Shown here piece by piece: positions 1 to 8,180 of a stretch of DNA of 11,441 bases. The DNA lies in NCBI GenBank assembly GCA_000697335.1, contig JNEM01011967.1, forward strand, positions 1 through 11,441, given 5' to 3'. Position 1 is the stretch's first letter. Every line of letters begins with the position of its first letter. The notes below the pieces were generated by a model, which did not search any database, was not told the DNA's origin, and saw only the letters and a list, made by a program, of their open reading frames with translations. This stretch comes from Conidiobolus incongruus B7586 (Eukaryota; Entomophthoromycota; Entomophthoromycetes; Entomophthorales; Conidiobolaceae). The position numbers and the translations under genes are program-made.

Positions 1-1385
1 ATGGCATACTTACCGATCCAAGGGTTAGTGCCCTTAGGAAGACGCTTGATGTCGGAATAGTAAGCTTCAACTTCAAAATCTTCATTACGATAGAAAGATA
101 GTTGCTTAGTAGAAGGAACGGGATTGTTGCGAGCAAAGACATCGACTTCCTTGGTGGAGTTATCAGTGGGAGAAGACCAAGTGAATTTAACAGGGTAAGA
201 GTTAATATCGGTAACAGAGAAGTCACGAACCTTGAAGATAGGACTTAAAATGGCACATTGTAAAGCACAACCTCTAGCAACGGCTTCATCTTGGTTCAAA
301 GTAAAGCTTAATTCCTTACCAAACATTTCACTGATGCGTTGCTTGACAGCGGGGATACGACTGGTTCCACCAACAACTTCAATAGAGTGAATTTGGTCAG
401 TAGACCAACCAGTTTCTTGAATAATCTTTTCAAGAGGAGCACCAAGACGGTTAAGTTGATCTTCAATCAAAGCTTCAAATTCATCACGCTTCATTAAAGC
501 GGAAACATCAATATCATTCATAATACTTTCGACATTGAGAGGAGCTTGAGAGTTAGCAGATAAGATCTTCTTGAGCTTTTCACAACCAGTGCGAAGACGG
601 AAAGTGGCCTTAGGGTTAGACTTGATGTCGATCTTATATTTTTCTTGGAAGACTTGAGCGAAGTGGTCAACTAAGAGTTCATCGATATAACGACCACCAA
701 CGTAGGGATCATAGGCAGTAGCCTTGACTGTAAGTTGGCCCTTGAGATAGGAAACAGCGGCGACACTGTAAGCAGAGTGACCAACATCAACAATGATGAC
801 ATTACGAGGGTTGTCTTCGGGAAGATCGGTCTTGGTAATACCATATCCAAGAGCAGTGGCGGTGATTTCATTCATTAAACGTAAGCAATTCAAGTTGGCA
901 ATTTGACAAGCATCCAAAAGTGCTCTTCTTTGTCTGTCATTATAGTATCCAGGAACAGAGACAACAACGTCAGAAACAGGGCCTTTGATTTCAGCAGCAG
1001 TAGTATCTCTGAGTTTGGCCAAGTACATGGCAGTCAATTGAGTAGCAGAGAATTTGGTTGGAGTACCCAAGTAGTTGACTTCAACACCAACTTCACCATC
1101 AACATCAACCAATTTAGCATTAACAAACTTACTTTCAATTTCTTGGATATCTTCATCTTCGAGCTTCTTACCGATTAATCTCTTGATAGATCCAACAGTG
1201 TTTTTGAAGTTGCTAGTTTCTTGAGTCTTGGCACCTTCGGCAATGTAACGTTGGCGAGGACCGAAAGAAACCAAAGAGGGGTTAGCTCTGTTAGAAACTT
1301 CGTTGGCAATAACATCGATACCACGATTACGGGCAACGGCAATATAGGAAGCCAAATTACCCAAATCAAAACCTACTACTGACAT
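1..1385 (-). CDS. SSE1: Hsp110-family chaperone (Sse1-type nucleotide exchange factor), 5' part, cut at window edge
   Basis: This is an Hsp70-related cytosolic chaperone of the Hsp110 class, which acts as nucleotide exchange factor and holdase for Hsp70. The reading frame is open for 461 codons from the ATG at 1385-1383 and runs off the left edge, so the stop and C-terminal half are not visible. The N-terminus MSVVGFDLGN carries the Hsp110 form DLGN, where Hsp70 has DLGTT. AVARNRGID and NEVSNR follow at about residues 17-32. Other Hsp110 signatures are SFKNTV-like (seen as NFKNTVGSIKRLIG), KTDLPED, VDVGHSAY, ESIMNDIDVS, VGGTSRIP and LNQDEAVARG. The nucleotide-binding domain covers about 1-385. 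The stretch ILSPIFKVRDFSVTDI opens the substrate-binding beta domain. No intron occurs in the visible part. Codons are richer in GC-ending forms (GCC, AAG, ATC) than in the other genes, as expected for high expression. A TATA box and heat-shock elements lie upstream. Confidence 0.96.
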   Translation of the reverse strand, partial: MSVVGFDLGNLASYIAVARNRGIDVIANEVSNRANPSLVSFGPRQRYIAEGAKTQETSNFKNTVGSIKRLIGKKLEDEDIQEIESKFVNAKLVDVDGEVGVEVNYLGTPTKFSATQLTAMYLAKLRDTTAAEIKGPVSDVVVSVPGYYNDRQRRALLDACQIANLNCLRLMNEITATALGYGITKTDLPEDNPRNVIIVDVGHSAYSVAAVSYLKGQLTVKATAYDPYVGGRYIDELLVDHFAQVFQEKYKIDIKSNPKATFRLRTGCEKLKKILSANSQAPLNVESIMNDIDVSALMKRDEFEALIEDQLNRLGAPLEKIIQETGWSTDQIHSIEVVGGTSRIPAVKQRISEMFGKELSFTLNQDEAVARGCALQCAILSPIFKVRDFSVTDINSYPVKFTWSSPTDNSTKEVDVFARNNPVPSTKQLSFYRNEDFEVEAYYSDIKRLPKGTNPWIGKYA

Positions 1386-1512
1386 GATGATTCACTATGT
1401 ATATATGTATATCTGATTATTAAATATTTAGATAAAATACAAAACAGTAAAGAATACTGATCAAACGGTTAGGATAGTGATTTTATTACATTCTATGTCG
1501 ACTTAAGTCGTG

Positions 1513-1520
1513 TTTATATA
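1513..1520 (-). promoter_or_regulatory. Probable TATA box of the Hsp110 gene
   Basis: Read on the minus strand this is TATATAAA, ending 128 nt before the Hsp110 ATG at 1385. It sits about 25 nt downstream of an ideal heat-shock element, which is the usual order for an inducible heat-shock promoter. TATA-like strings are common in this AT-rich DNA, so the placement is the main support. Confidence 0.55.
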
Positions 1521-1545
1521 GTTGATCTAAATTTGAGTTGGGTTT

Positions 1546-1555
1546 AGAAGGTTCT
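1546..1555. promoter_or_regulatory. Heat-shock element, dimer type (AGAAnnTTCT)
   Basis: The sequence AGAAGGTTCT fits the ideal two-unit HSF binding site AGAAnnTTCT exactly. It lies 161 nt upstream of the Hsp110 start and just upstream of the TATA box. An imperfect further unit (GCA in place of GAA, 1557-1559) follows at the correct spacing, so the site may bind an HSF trimer. Confidence 0.7.
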
Positions 1556-1659
1556 AGCAATTCGAGCGCGCTGTTGATGAGAATTTTTGTCAAAAGAAAT
1601 AGTGGACGAATAAATTTGAGTGAAATTTTAAATTCAATTTGGGATAACTTAATTTCTCA

Positions 1660-1672
1660 TTCTAGAATATTC
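1660..1672. promoter_or_regulatory. Heat-shock element, perfect trimer (TTCnnGAAnnTTC)
   Basis: TTCTAGAATATTC is an uninterrupted three-unit heat-shock element with correct 2-nt spacing on both sides. It lies 275 nt upstream of the Hsp110 ATG. Together with the dimer site at 1546-1555 it makes control by the heat-shock factor HSF very likely. Confidence 0.75.
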
Positions 1673-2124
1673 ATCCAGATTATAGTCATCAATAATTAAA
1701 AGAATTACTTAATAACAATTTAGCATTTTTATTTCAAAAACTTGAAACATTAGCTTAATATTTTTAATAGTAATCTTTCATTATAATGAAAAACCAATAT
1801 AATTCATTTATCGGCTACCTATTATAAGTAAAAATATTAATAAAAATGTATATCAGTACAAATGGGATTTTAATTGATATCTGTAGAACAAAAATGTTAT
1901 TTTAAGTCTATTTAACTTGATCTGAAATGGATATAAAGTTGTTTTTTGTTCTATTTTACTTAAATGATATCACTTATAAGAATTCTTAAATTATCAGTAA
2001 ATAATATTATCCAATTTTATTCAATCGAGCAACGAGTATTATGATATTATCAAATATATAAATCATACAACTGTATAGTCTGTTAGTTCTAATGTAACTA
2101 TCAAATATTATTTAATCTTTGTCA

Positions 2125-2148
2125 TAATTATCTAATTATCTAATTATC
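2125..2148. repeat. Short tandem repeat, three copies of an 8-mer
   Basis: TAATTATC occurs three times head to tail without mismatch. This is a small simple repeat in AT-rich spacer, with no sign of function. Confidence 0.85.
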
Positions 2149-2180
2149 TTTTATATATATTCGACTATGAAGTCTTTAAA

Positions 2181-2199
2181 TATTATTATTATTATTATT
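2181..2199. repeat. (TAT)n microsatellite
   Basis: About six uninterrupted TAT units form a trinucleotide microsatellite in the spacer. Confidence 0.9.
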
Positions 2200-3185
2200 G
2201 TATCAAATATTCAACAAAATAGAATTAATTTATATATCCACATGGTAAATGTGACAGATTTTTTTCAAAGATTTAAAATAATAAAAAAATGAACTCAGTT
2301 TGAAGTCAAATATAAATAGTTATTTTTCAAAATTTCAGATTTAGCTTGAGTATTAAAATTATTTGATATTCAATGATAATCTATTATAATTACAAATGAA
2401 TGTCATATCAAAAAAAATTTTGTTAAATATATTCAAATCAAAGGCTTAGAAACTATTACGAAATTTAAATCCATTTAATTTACAAAAATATTTAGAATTA
2501 ATAAATTGGTTTCTATTTGAATATCAATTTAATAATTTATTTTTGAATGTTTTAAGCTATTAATATTTTGGAAATACAATATATATATATGATTTTTATA
2601 CAGAAATTCTATATATTATTTTTAGAACTTCAACCCTTTACAATTATTAAAGAAAATTAAAGCATCACACTTTATTCTAGTTTGAAACATATGAAATTTA
2701 TAATTATTATATTGTTCGGAATTCTGGTTAATAGCATTTGTTTCTTCTTTTGATTATCATATCTTTATAACTGAAAATATTAGTTATCATCTTTTGATTC
2801 CAACAACAGGTCATCCTAATTATTTTACTAACAATCAATATTTTGAAATTTCTTAATTGAAAAATGAGAATATTAAAAAAGAAAATCTATACTAGATTAA
2901 CATCAATACACTCTCCAAAAAATGAATGATACTAAATAAAGTAAAATTTATCAGAGATATGATTTCACCTTGTATCAAATTAATCTACCATCACGCCATC
3001 ACTATATTTAAACATTAAAAAATTATTAATTAAAATGATTTAAATTCATAACAAAACTATATTTTTACACTAAAATATGGGTTAGATATTATAATTAAAA
3101 TAAATCTGTGATTAATTAAATTTTTGGATAGATTTTCATGTGAACGTGAGTTTCTATTGTTGTACACTTGGGGAAGGAAGAGAAG

Positions 3186-4172
3186 TTAATGAAAGCTGTG
3201 AGGTATGAAGAGAGATTTGAATTGTTCCATGAAAATAAAGGTCAATACGGTATGGGGACCCATGCGGAAATAGAGTGCGGTGTATCCCTTGAAAATTCCT
3301 CGAAAACCTTCCGTTTTTAGAATACTTGAGAAGCAATGTATCATATTGCGGTACAGCTTACCCTTACCAGTTTTAGGATCAATAGGTTGGTTGAACATTC
3401 TGGTAGTCATAACATCGAAGGGATTCATTGCAGTACATACGAGAAGACCACTACATAAACTAGCGAGTGTATGGAGACAGAGACCATCTTCAAGATAGCC
3501 TCTGGCGAGGATACCCTTTTTGACATAATCATAAGAAGTTAATTGGACGGAAGTACCTACACCAGTTCTCACTACTGCAGGCATACTTCTCCTGAGCCAA
3601 CCGCCAAGACCATTCTCCTGATAAATACTCCTAAGAGCGCTGAGAACACCATTGTAGTGATGCTGAGTACCGATAGGAAGATGTGGAGAATAAGCTTGGA
3701 GACGAGTCTTGGCCATAAAGAAGGGCGATCCGAGGAAAGCAGCAAGCATTCCGGAAACTGCACCAGCACCGATGCTGGTAGCGAAAACTCCCGAGGTGGA
3801 AGTCACTCCGAGTTGATGGATCATGGAATCTTTGAAAATATCATAGCAACCGAAGCGGGTACCATTCATGATAAGTTGGTAGCCATAGGCAGCTTTGAGA
3901 CCTCTTTGAAGGCCTCTTAAGCCCTCATGCTGGTAAACCAATCGGAGCGCTTGAGGAAGATTTTGATAGGGCTTGTTAAATAACTGGTTCCTTTTTACTA
4001 GCTCGCCTTGGAGCTGTAACCTTGTTTTGATCACTTCAAAGGGATTGGAAAAAGTGACCGCGCAGCATGCGCCCAGAGCACCCGAAGCAAAGCTAGCGGA
4101 CCTGAGGTAAAGGTTTGGATCAGGGGTGATCATAGGAGTTATTGATATGGATGGGCGATGTTTGGTAGACAT
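3186..4172 (-). CDS. OAC1: Mitochondrial carrier, oxaloacetate/sulfate (Oac1; SLC25A34/35) type
   Basis: This 328-residue protein is an inner-membrane solute carrier. It is full length for the mitochondrial carrier family: three repeats of about 100 residues, each with two membrane helices. Repeat signatures are NPFEVIKTRLQLQGE (43-57), SPFFMAKTRLQAYS (149-162) and NPFDVMTTRMFNQ (250-262). The second lacks the usual acidic residue after proline and the third lacks the basic one. Yeast Oac1 shows the same two departures (SPLFLVK, NPWDVILT), which is the strongest subfamily evidence. NGTRFG (103-108), RTGVGTSVQL (202-211) and FRMGPHT (302-308) also parallel Oac1 (NGSRLG, RTGAGSSVQL, FRIAPHT). 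The family carries oxaloacetate, sulfate, thiosulfate and malonate, and isopropylmalate in yeast. The gene is intronless. The start at 4172 gives a 23-residue leader before helix 1, normal for the family. The exact substrate is inferred. Confidence 0.93.
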   Translation of the reverse strand: MSTKHRPSISITPMITPDPNLYLRSASFASGALGACCAVTFSNPFEVIKTRLQLQGELVKRNQLFNKPYQNLPQALRLVYQHEGLRGLQRGLKAAYGYQLIMNGTRFGCYDIFKDSMIHQLGVTSTSGVFATSIGAGAVSGMLAAFLGSPFFMAKTRLQAYSPHLPIGTQHHYNGVLSALRSIYQENGLGGWLRRSMPAVVRTGVGTSVQLTSYDYVKKGILARGYLEDGLCLHTLASLCSGLLVCTAMNPFDVMTTRMFNQPIDPKTGKGKLYRNMIHCFSSILKTEGFRGIFKGYTALYFRMGPHTVLTFIFMEQFKSLFIPHSFH

Positions 4173-4800
4173 GAGTTAAATATATGGGGAAAGAATGAGA
4201 TTAATAAATAAAAAATAATACAATTTATCGAGCGTTATGAACAATCGAAAAACTATACGGCAAAAAGGGTCTTATTTTTCGATTAACAACGCATATTATT
4301 TCTCTTCACTCTCAAAGCTGTTACAAATTCTAAAAGAGCAAACTGCGGTCAATGCACTTCATTTAAATATCGGGTGCTCGAGTTTAGTCATGTTGACAAT
4401 TCTTGATCCATTCACTCACCATTTCCGAATTCGGAAGGGTTTGCCACCAATCACAAACCAGGTTAGATTCCTTTCAACTAAATCGAATCTACCACTCGCA
4501 AAAATGATTGAATAATCAAAACTATCAGCCAATCGCAGCAAATAGTGGAACTTCAATTTTCACATGAACTTAATTATCCCATTATTCTAAATTTATTGCG
4601 AATTGGAATTAAGGAAAAAAGAACTGAAATCAATTTGATTGGTGGATAAGTATTATACCTAAATCGTGATTCAACGAAACTTTCCCCAACGCTTCTCAAA
4701 TGATTACCCCAACACTTTAATCTTACATGAGAACGACTTTCAAAGCTTTTGAATTGCATCAAAAACATATTTAAATTAAAGGAGTACACCATGTAAGAAG
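4173..4800. other. Upstream region of the carrier gene, moderate GC, no convincing gene
   Basis: This 628-nt stretch is less AT-rich than the spacer to its right and lies directly upstream of the carrier start. It holds three CCAAT pentamers. A 92-codon plus-strand frame (4237-4515) and a 72-codon minus-strand frame (4574-4792) are open here. Neither resembles a known family. The first would start only 64 nt from the divergent carrier ATG. I treat the region as promoter and possibly old degraded sequence. Confidence 0.5.
4447..4642. promoter_or_regulatory. Cluster of three CCAAT boxes upstream of the carrier
   Basis: CCAAT occurs on the plus strand at 4447-4451 and 4529-4533, and on the minus strand at 4642-4638. 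All three lie 275-470 nt upstream of the carrier ATG. CCAAT is the core of the NF-Y/HAP complex site, which in fungi controls many mitochondrial genes. Pentamers are short, so the link to regulation is inference. Confidence 0.3.
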
Positions 4801-5985
4801 GTAATTAACTTAAATTTGGGCGTAAATCTTGGTTTTATTCTCCGCACAAAATTATCCTAATGAAATCATCTTACCATCACATTCAAATTTATGAATGATT
4901 TCAACCTTTCATCATTTCAATTCCAATTCTAACAAATTAATTTAACTTATTCCGATCTATTCCGATTCCCTTGATAATAATTTTTTGAATTGTTACGCCT
5001 GAATAACAAATAATTGTATTAAACCAATTTTAGTAATATTAATAAAAAGAAGAGATGTTGATAAAATGCGATACAAATACTATCAATGACTATAACAATT
5101 TTTTGAAAAATATGAATAGTGACAAATTGGCCAATATTCAAAATCATGAATAGATAAACATTGATTAAATTGAAATCCGTTCCGAAATCAATTCTTAACT
5201 CATGCCATAAGCTGATAAATAAATAATTATTTATCATGTACCATATAAATATTTCTATTAAATTATTTCAATCTATTAAATATTTTATTAAATTTTAAGA
5301 ATGTAAGCTATAATAGTAATATATATTTTTATCAAGAAAATATTTTTTATGTAAAATATAAAACAATGTAATATAAAAAATAATTCTATTTTTAATTTTT
5401 TAAAGCATGTAATGAGCCTAAACTTTATTTTTAAATTTATAATCAATTTTAACTAGTAATAAAATGATTTTCTATCATAAATTACACATAGTTGAATCGT
5501 TTTGAATATAAATGTGATTATCTATTATTAGGGTAATATTTTTATAAATAATTATAAATCAATATAGTATAATAAATTTGATAAAAATAAATCGAAGCAA
5601 AAAGTTAACAAAGTTAAATAAAATTGAAAAAATTTTGGAGGGTTTAAAATTAATTAGTTGTAAATATACTTTTGATACAAGAATATAATTAAAGAGTAGT
5701 AAAGCTAAAATTTTGATATATTTAATGATTAAAATTCTATTTTAATGATAAAAAGTGTAGAGTTTTTATTCTGAAGAAAAAGATTTAATTCCATAACAAA
5801 TTGAAGGTGTATTTCAAGATATTCTGATTAATATATTGTTTGAATATAGGTAAAGTTAGATAATTTTCAAGAAAAATTGACTTTTCATTTTGATAATGAT
5901 TTCGGTCAATTTGACCAAAAAACTTTGGAAAATAAATCACAAAGGTTTTGAAAATAATAAAAAAATGTGATCTCAATGGTTTCTC
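4801..5985. other. Very AT-rich intergenic spacer
   Basis: I see no gene, RNA or mobile element here. A hand count of line 5521-5580 gives 7 G/C in 60. The 72-codon minus-strand frames in this stretch are low-complexity and match no family I recognise. Confidence 0.7.
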
Positions 5986-6265
5986 CCAACTGTCAAGGCC
6001 CACTAGTGACCATATACAGAAAGATATAGAATATTGAGGTGCATTTTAAAGTCTCAATACCGAGGACCAGATTAATCTCGCCAACCGAATTCAGCCCAAA
6101 GGCGAACTCAAGGTCGGAAATGAGAGAAATCCTTAACGGAACCGATAGAAACTTTGCAATGCTCATTCTCAGATAGGGGTGAATGGACTATAAGCTATGC
6201 CTCGCAAATAACGAAGCTAATCCCGTAGATTTAGCTTTCCAATCTTAGACCCTTAGTTTGCATAT
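5986..6265. other. GC-richer island of unknown nature upstream of Ku80
   Basis: Hand counts give 81 G/C in 180 nt (45%) over 6061-6240, against 7 in 60 (12%) at 5521-5580. Local inverted repeats include CGAG/CTCG (6061-6064 with 6077-6080), a 6-bp stem with one bulged base (6090-6106), and a perfect 7-bp stem AAGCTAA/TTAGCTT with a 10-nt loop (6214-6237). The minus strand is open for 64 codons (6187-5996), close to what chance allows. The protein would be hydrophobic and I do not recognise it. Possible explanations are a structured non-coding RNA, a degraded gene or transposon piece, or a regulatory region. I could not match it to tRNA, 5S rRNA, spliceosomal RNAs, RNase P or SRP RNA. Confidence 0.6.
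6214..6237. repeat. Inverted repeat, 7-bp perfect stem with 10-nt loop
   Basis: AAGCTAA at 6214-6220 is exactly complementary to TTAGCTT at 6231-6237. A G-T pair could extend the stem by one. It is the best hairpin in the GC-richer island. Whether it is transcribed is unknown. Confidence 0.6.
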
Positions 6266-6422
6266 CATTAACAAAAAACTTAGCAATTCATTGAATTTAA
6301 AAATACTTTGATGATCTATTATAGTATTATGGGATTCACTGAAATATTGAATGGATGACATCTATTAAAAAGTTTTAGATAATTGATGAGAAATTTCATT
6401 GTATCTCTTAAACTCAACAAAA

Positions 6423-7914
6423 ATGGGACAAAAATCCATTACAATAATATTATTAGACTGTGGTCCCCGCAATACTTTTTCAAATGGCGAAGATCTATGG
6501 TATATTAAATTAGCTAAACAGATAATCTATAAAAAAGTAATGATAATTTTGAATATTTATTCCTATATTTATTAATAAATGTATATTTAAAATAGTTAAT
6601 ATATAAGTTGAAAACAGATTTGATAGGTATTGTGGAGTTAGGTAAAAAGAAGCCTCAAAAAGTAACTTTAAAAGACGTCGTAAGAGTTCTCAAACCTCTC
6701 AACCCTATCGAGAACAAAGATTTAGATTTAGTTAAAAATATCCAACCTACTGAATATGACGCTAATGGTATTTTTCATTATAACTTATTCTAATCTCTAA
6801 TTTAATATGTATATTTTATATAGTTTATGAAGGAATAATAGTATCGTGTAATTTATTGACAGAGAACTATAAATATAAAAATTACGATAAGAATATCATA
6901 TTAATAAGTCGAGAGCCTTACATTACTGAGAACAAGGACCTCCAAGAGAAGTTAGTAAGATGTTTTAATTTATTAAACATCCAATTGAGTTGGTGGGGAG
7001 CTTCCAACCAAGAAGACAGCCAATTTTTAAAATTTTTTAAAGAGATAAGGCTCCAAAGTTGTGTGGAGTGGGATTTGGTCAGTGATCTCTATCATATTTG
7101 GAACACTCAGTTGGATGAAACTAGATCTGTGTCTTCCGTGATCAAATTGGGATTATACTTGGGCAATTTTAGAGATATTTACAAGAGTTTTAGTTTTCCT
7201 CTTGTAGGTTACAAGTATTATGTACTGGATGAGAAGGATAAGATCATTGCGATAGCTAACAAACAAATTAAGCGTACCAACGGCGAAGATAAGAGCTACT
7301 ATCTTGCTAATTCCAGAATATCGCAGGCGTTTTATCTTAAGCGTCTCGATCCAACTCCCAACTCGTGTCTGATCCATGGCTTTATACCCTTTAGCAATCT
7401 ATCAGTACTTCATTTTCATTCTCCACCCATCCACTTCTACATCCAATCGTCAGCACCCAAAAGCCTTATTGAACTGTTTACAGAATTCATTCAAGCATTG
7501 ATCGATTCCAACCATGCAATTCTAGTACGTTTAAATCACGAGCAAACCAATTTATTGTCTATGGCGATTTTAATACCCAAATTCAATGAATATAAAATCC
7601 CAAGTTTCATTTGTCGATTGCTTCCATTCAACAGGGAACACATTCGACCCTATCTGATAGGTCCTACAACCTGCCAAAATCATCTCAATAGCGAATCCCT
7701 CATCGACAAGTTTATGGATCAGCTCACAATTATCGACGATAGTGAACTTGATTTGAGTCGAATTGTCCAGCCACCATCAAGTCGTTTGGAACCATTAGTT
7801 ACTACTGACCAATTGATGGAATACTTGCCATCAACTGTTAAGAACAATTTAATCAAATGGAACTCCAATCAATTTAATTTGAAGCAGATCTTTGATAAAT
7901 ATACTTCAAATTAA
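6423..7914 (+). CDS. KU80: Ku80 (Ku86/XRCC5) DNA-end-binding protein, compact form, three exons
   Basis: Ku80 pairs with Ku70 to form the ring that binds broken DNA ends in non-homologous end joining and protects telomeres. Exons are 6423-6536, 6596-6767 and 6824-7914, giving 458 residues; intron phases agree at both joins. Exon 1 opens the von Willebrand A-type domain (SITIILLDCGP). Like human Ku80 (MDVGFTMS), it lacks a metal-binding DxSxS. Exon 2 gives TDLIGIVELG (human DEIALVLFGT). Exon 3 starts VYEGIIVSCNLL (human DALIVSMDVI). The Ku core begins near KLGLYLG (203-209). CLIHGFIPFSNL (277-288), the helix LFTEFIQALIDSNHAILVRL, and LLPFNREHIRPYL (361-373; human QLPFMEDLRQYMF) mark the barrel. 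SLIDKFMDQL (387-396) begins the C-terminal arm. The protein ends soon after the arm, so it has no C-terminal helical domain (human 732 residues, yeast about 629). The ATG context AACAAAAATGG is strong. Exon 2 could instead start at 6608, four residues shorter. Confidence 0.86.
6537..6595 (+). other. Intron 1 of Ku80 (59 nt)
   Basis: The donor is GTAATG and the acceptor AAAATAG, phase 0. The join restores the expected alpha-helix to beta-strand order of the vWA domain. An alternative acceptor at 6606-6607 (AAG) would also keep the frame and remove four residues. Confidence 0.75.
6768..6823 (+). other. Intron 2 of Ku80 (56 nt)
   Basis: The donor is GTATTT and the acceptor TTATATAG, phase 1. 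The joined codon G+TT gives valine in NVYEGIIVSCN, matching the Ku80 strand-helix segment. A CTAAT string inside the intron could serve as branch site. Confidence 0.85.
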
Positions 7915-7926
7915 TACTAAGCTGTG

Positions 7927-7932
7927 AATAAA
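7927..7932 (+). terminator. Polyadenylation signal of Ku80
   Basis: A canonical AATAAA lies 13 nt after the Ku80 stop codon; a second is at 7978-7983. Their position supports the Ku80 gene really ending at 7914 rather than continuing into a further exon. The hexamer is frequent in AT-rich DNA. Confidence 0.5.
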
Positions 7933-8180
7933 TATCTTTACATTGTCTATCTATTAAAAGTTTATCTTGAAAATTTGAATAAAGATTTGGTTCGATTTAG
8001 AATATAATAGAATTTATTATGAAGTGAATTATTATAGATTTAATTATTCAGATTACTAGTGCGCAAGTAATATAATAGAACACGGTCCTAATTATCTAGA
8101 AAAAGTATATCTTGAGCAATATTGAGTATAAAAGCGAATTGAAAATGAATCAACTTGAGATATTACATACTTTCATTATT

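Larger units (their letters stand above)
1673..3185. other. AT-rich intergenic spacer between the Hsp110 promoter and the carrier stop
   Basis: I find no coding region, tRNA or recognisable element here. The DNA is very AT-rich, with stops frequent in all frames. It holds two small simple repeats (2125-2148 and 2181-2199). The 3' untranslated part of the carrier transcript must lie in its right-hand end, but no clear AATAAA is visible on the minus strand just past the carrier stop. Confidence 0.7.

Noticed and set aside
903-1178. 91-codon open frame on the plus strand
   Set aside because: It is antisense to the Hsp110 coding region, whose frame is unmistakable; the open stretch follows from the codon use of the opposite strand.
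1562-1568. TCGAGCG shared by the Hsp110 upstream region and the carrier upstream region (4228-4234)
   Set aside because: A single shared 7-mer at different distances from the two start codons is too weak to call a common regulatory site.
3280-3920. Two plus-strand open frames (72 and 125 codons)
   Set aside because: Both lie antisense inside the carrier gene, match no family, and are shadows of its relatively GC-rich codons.
4574-4792. 72-codon minus-strand frame
   Set aside because: No family resemblance, no supported start context and no splice partner; kept only as part of the description of the carrier upstream region.
5785-6003. 72-codon minus-strand frame
   Set aside because: Mostly AT-driven K/N/F/I residues with no domain; only its first few codons touch the GC-richer island, so it crosses a composition boundary as a real exon would not be expected to.
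6061-6080. GAGGACCAGATTA, loosely like part of 5S rRNA
   Set aside because: No internal control boxes or remaining helices of 5S rRNA are found on either side; the likeness is about ten bases and probably chance.
6241-6260. ACCCTTAG, like a piece of a telomerase RNA template
   Set aside because: A template needs about one and a half telomere repeats in register; here only part of one unit is present, with mismatches around it.
7985-8000. GGTTCGATT string resembling a tRNA T-loop
   Set aside because: The flanking five bases do not pair and no acceptor stem, D-loop box or anticodon arm is present around it.
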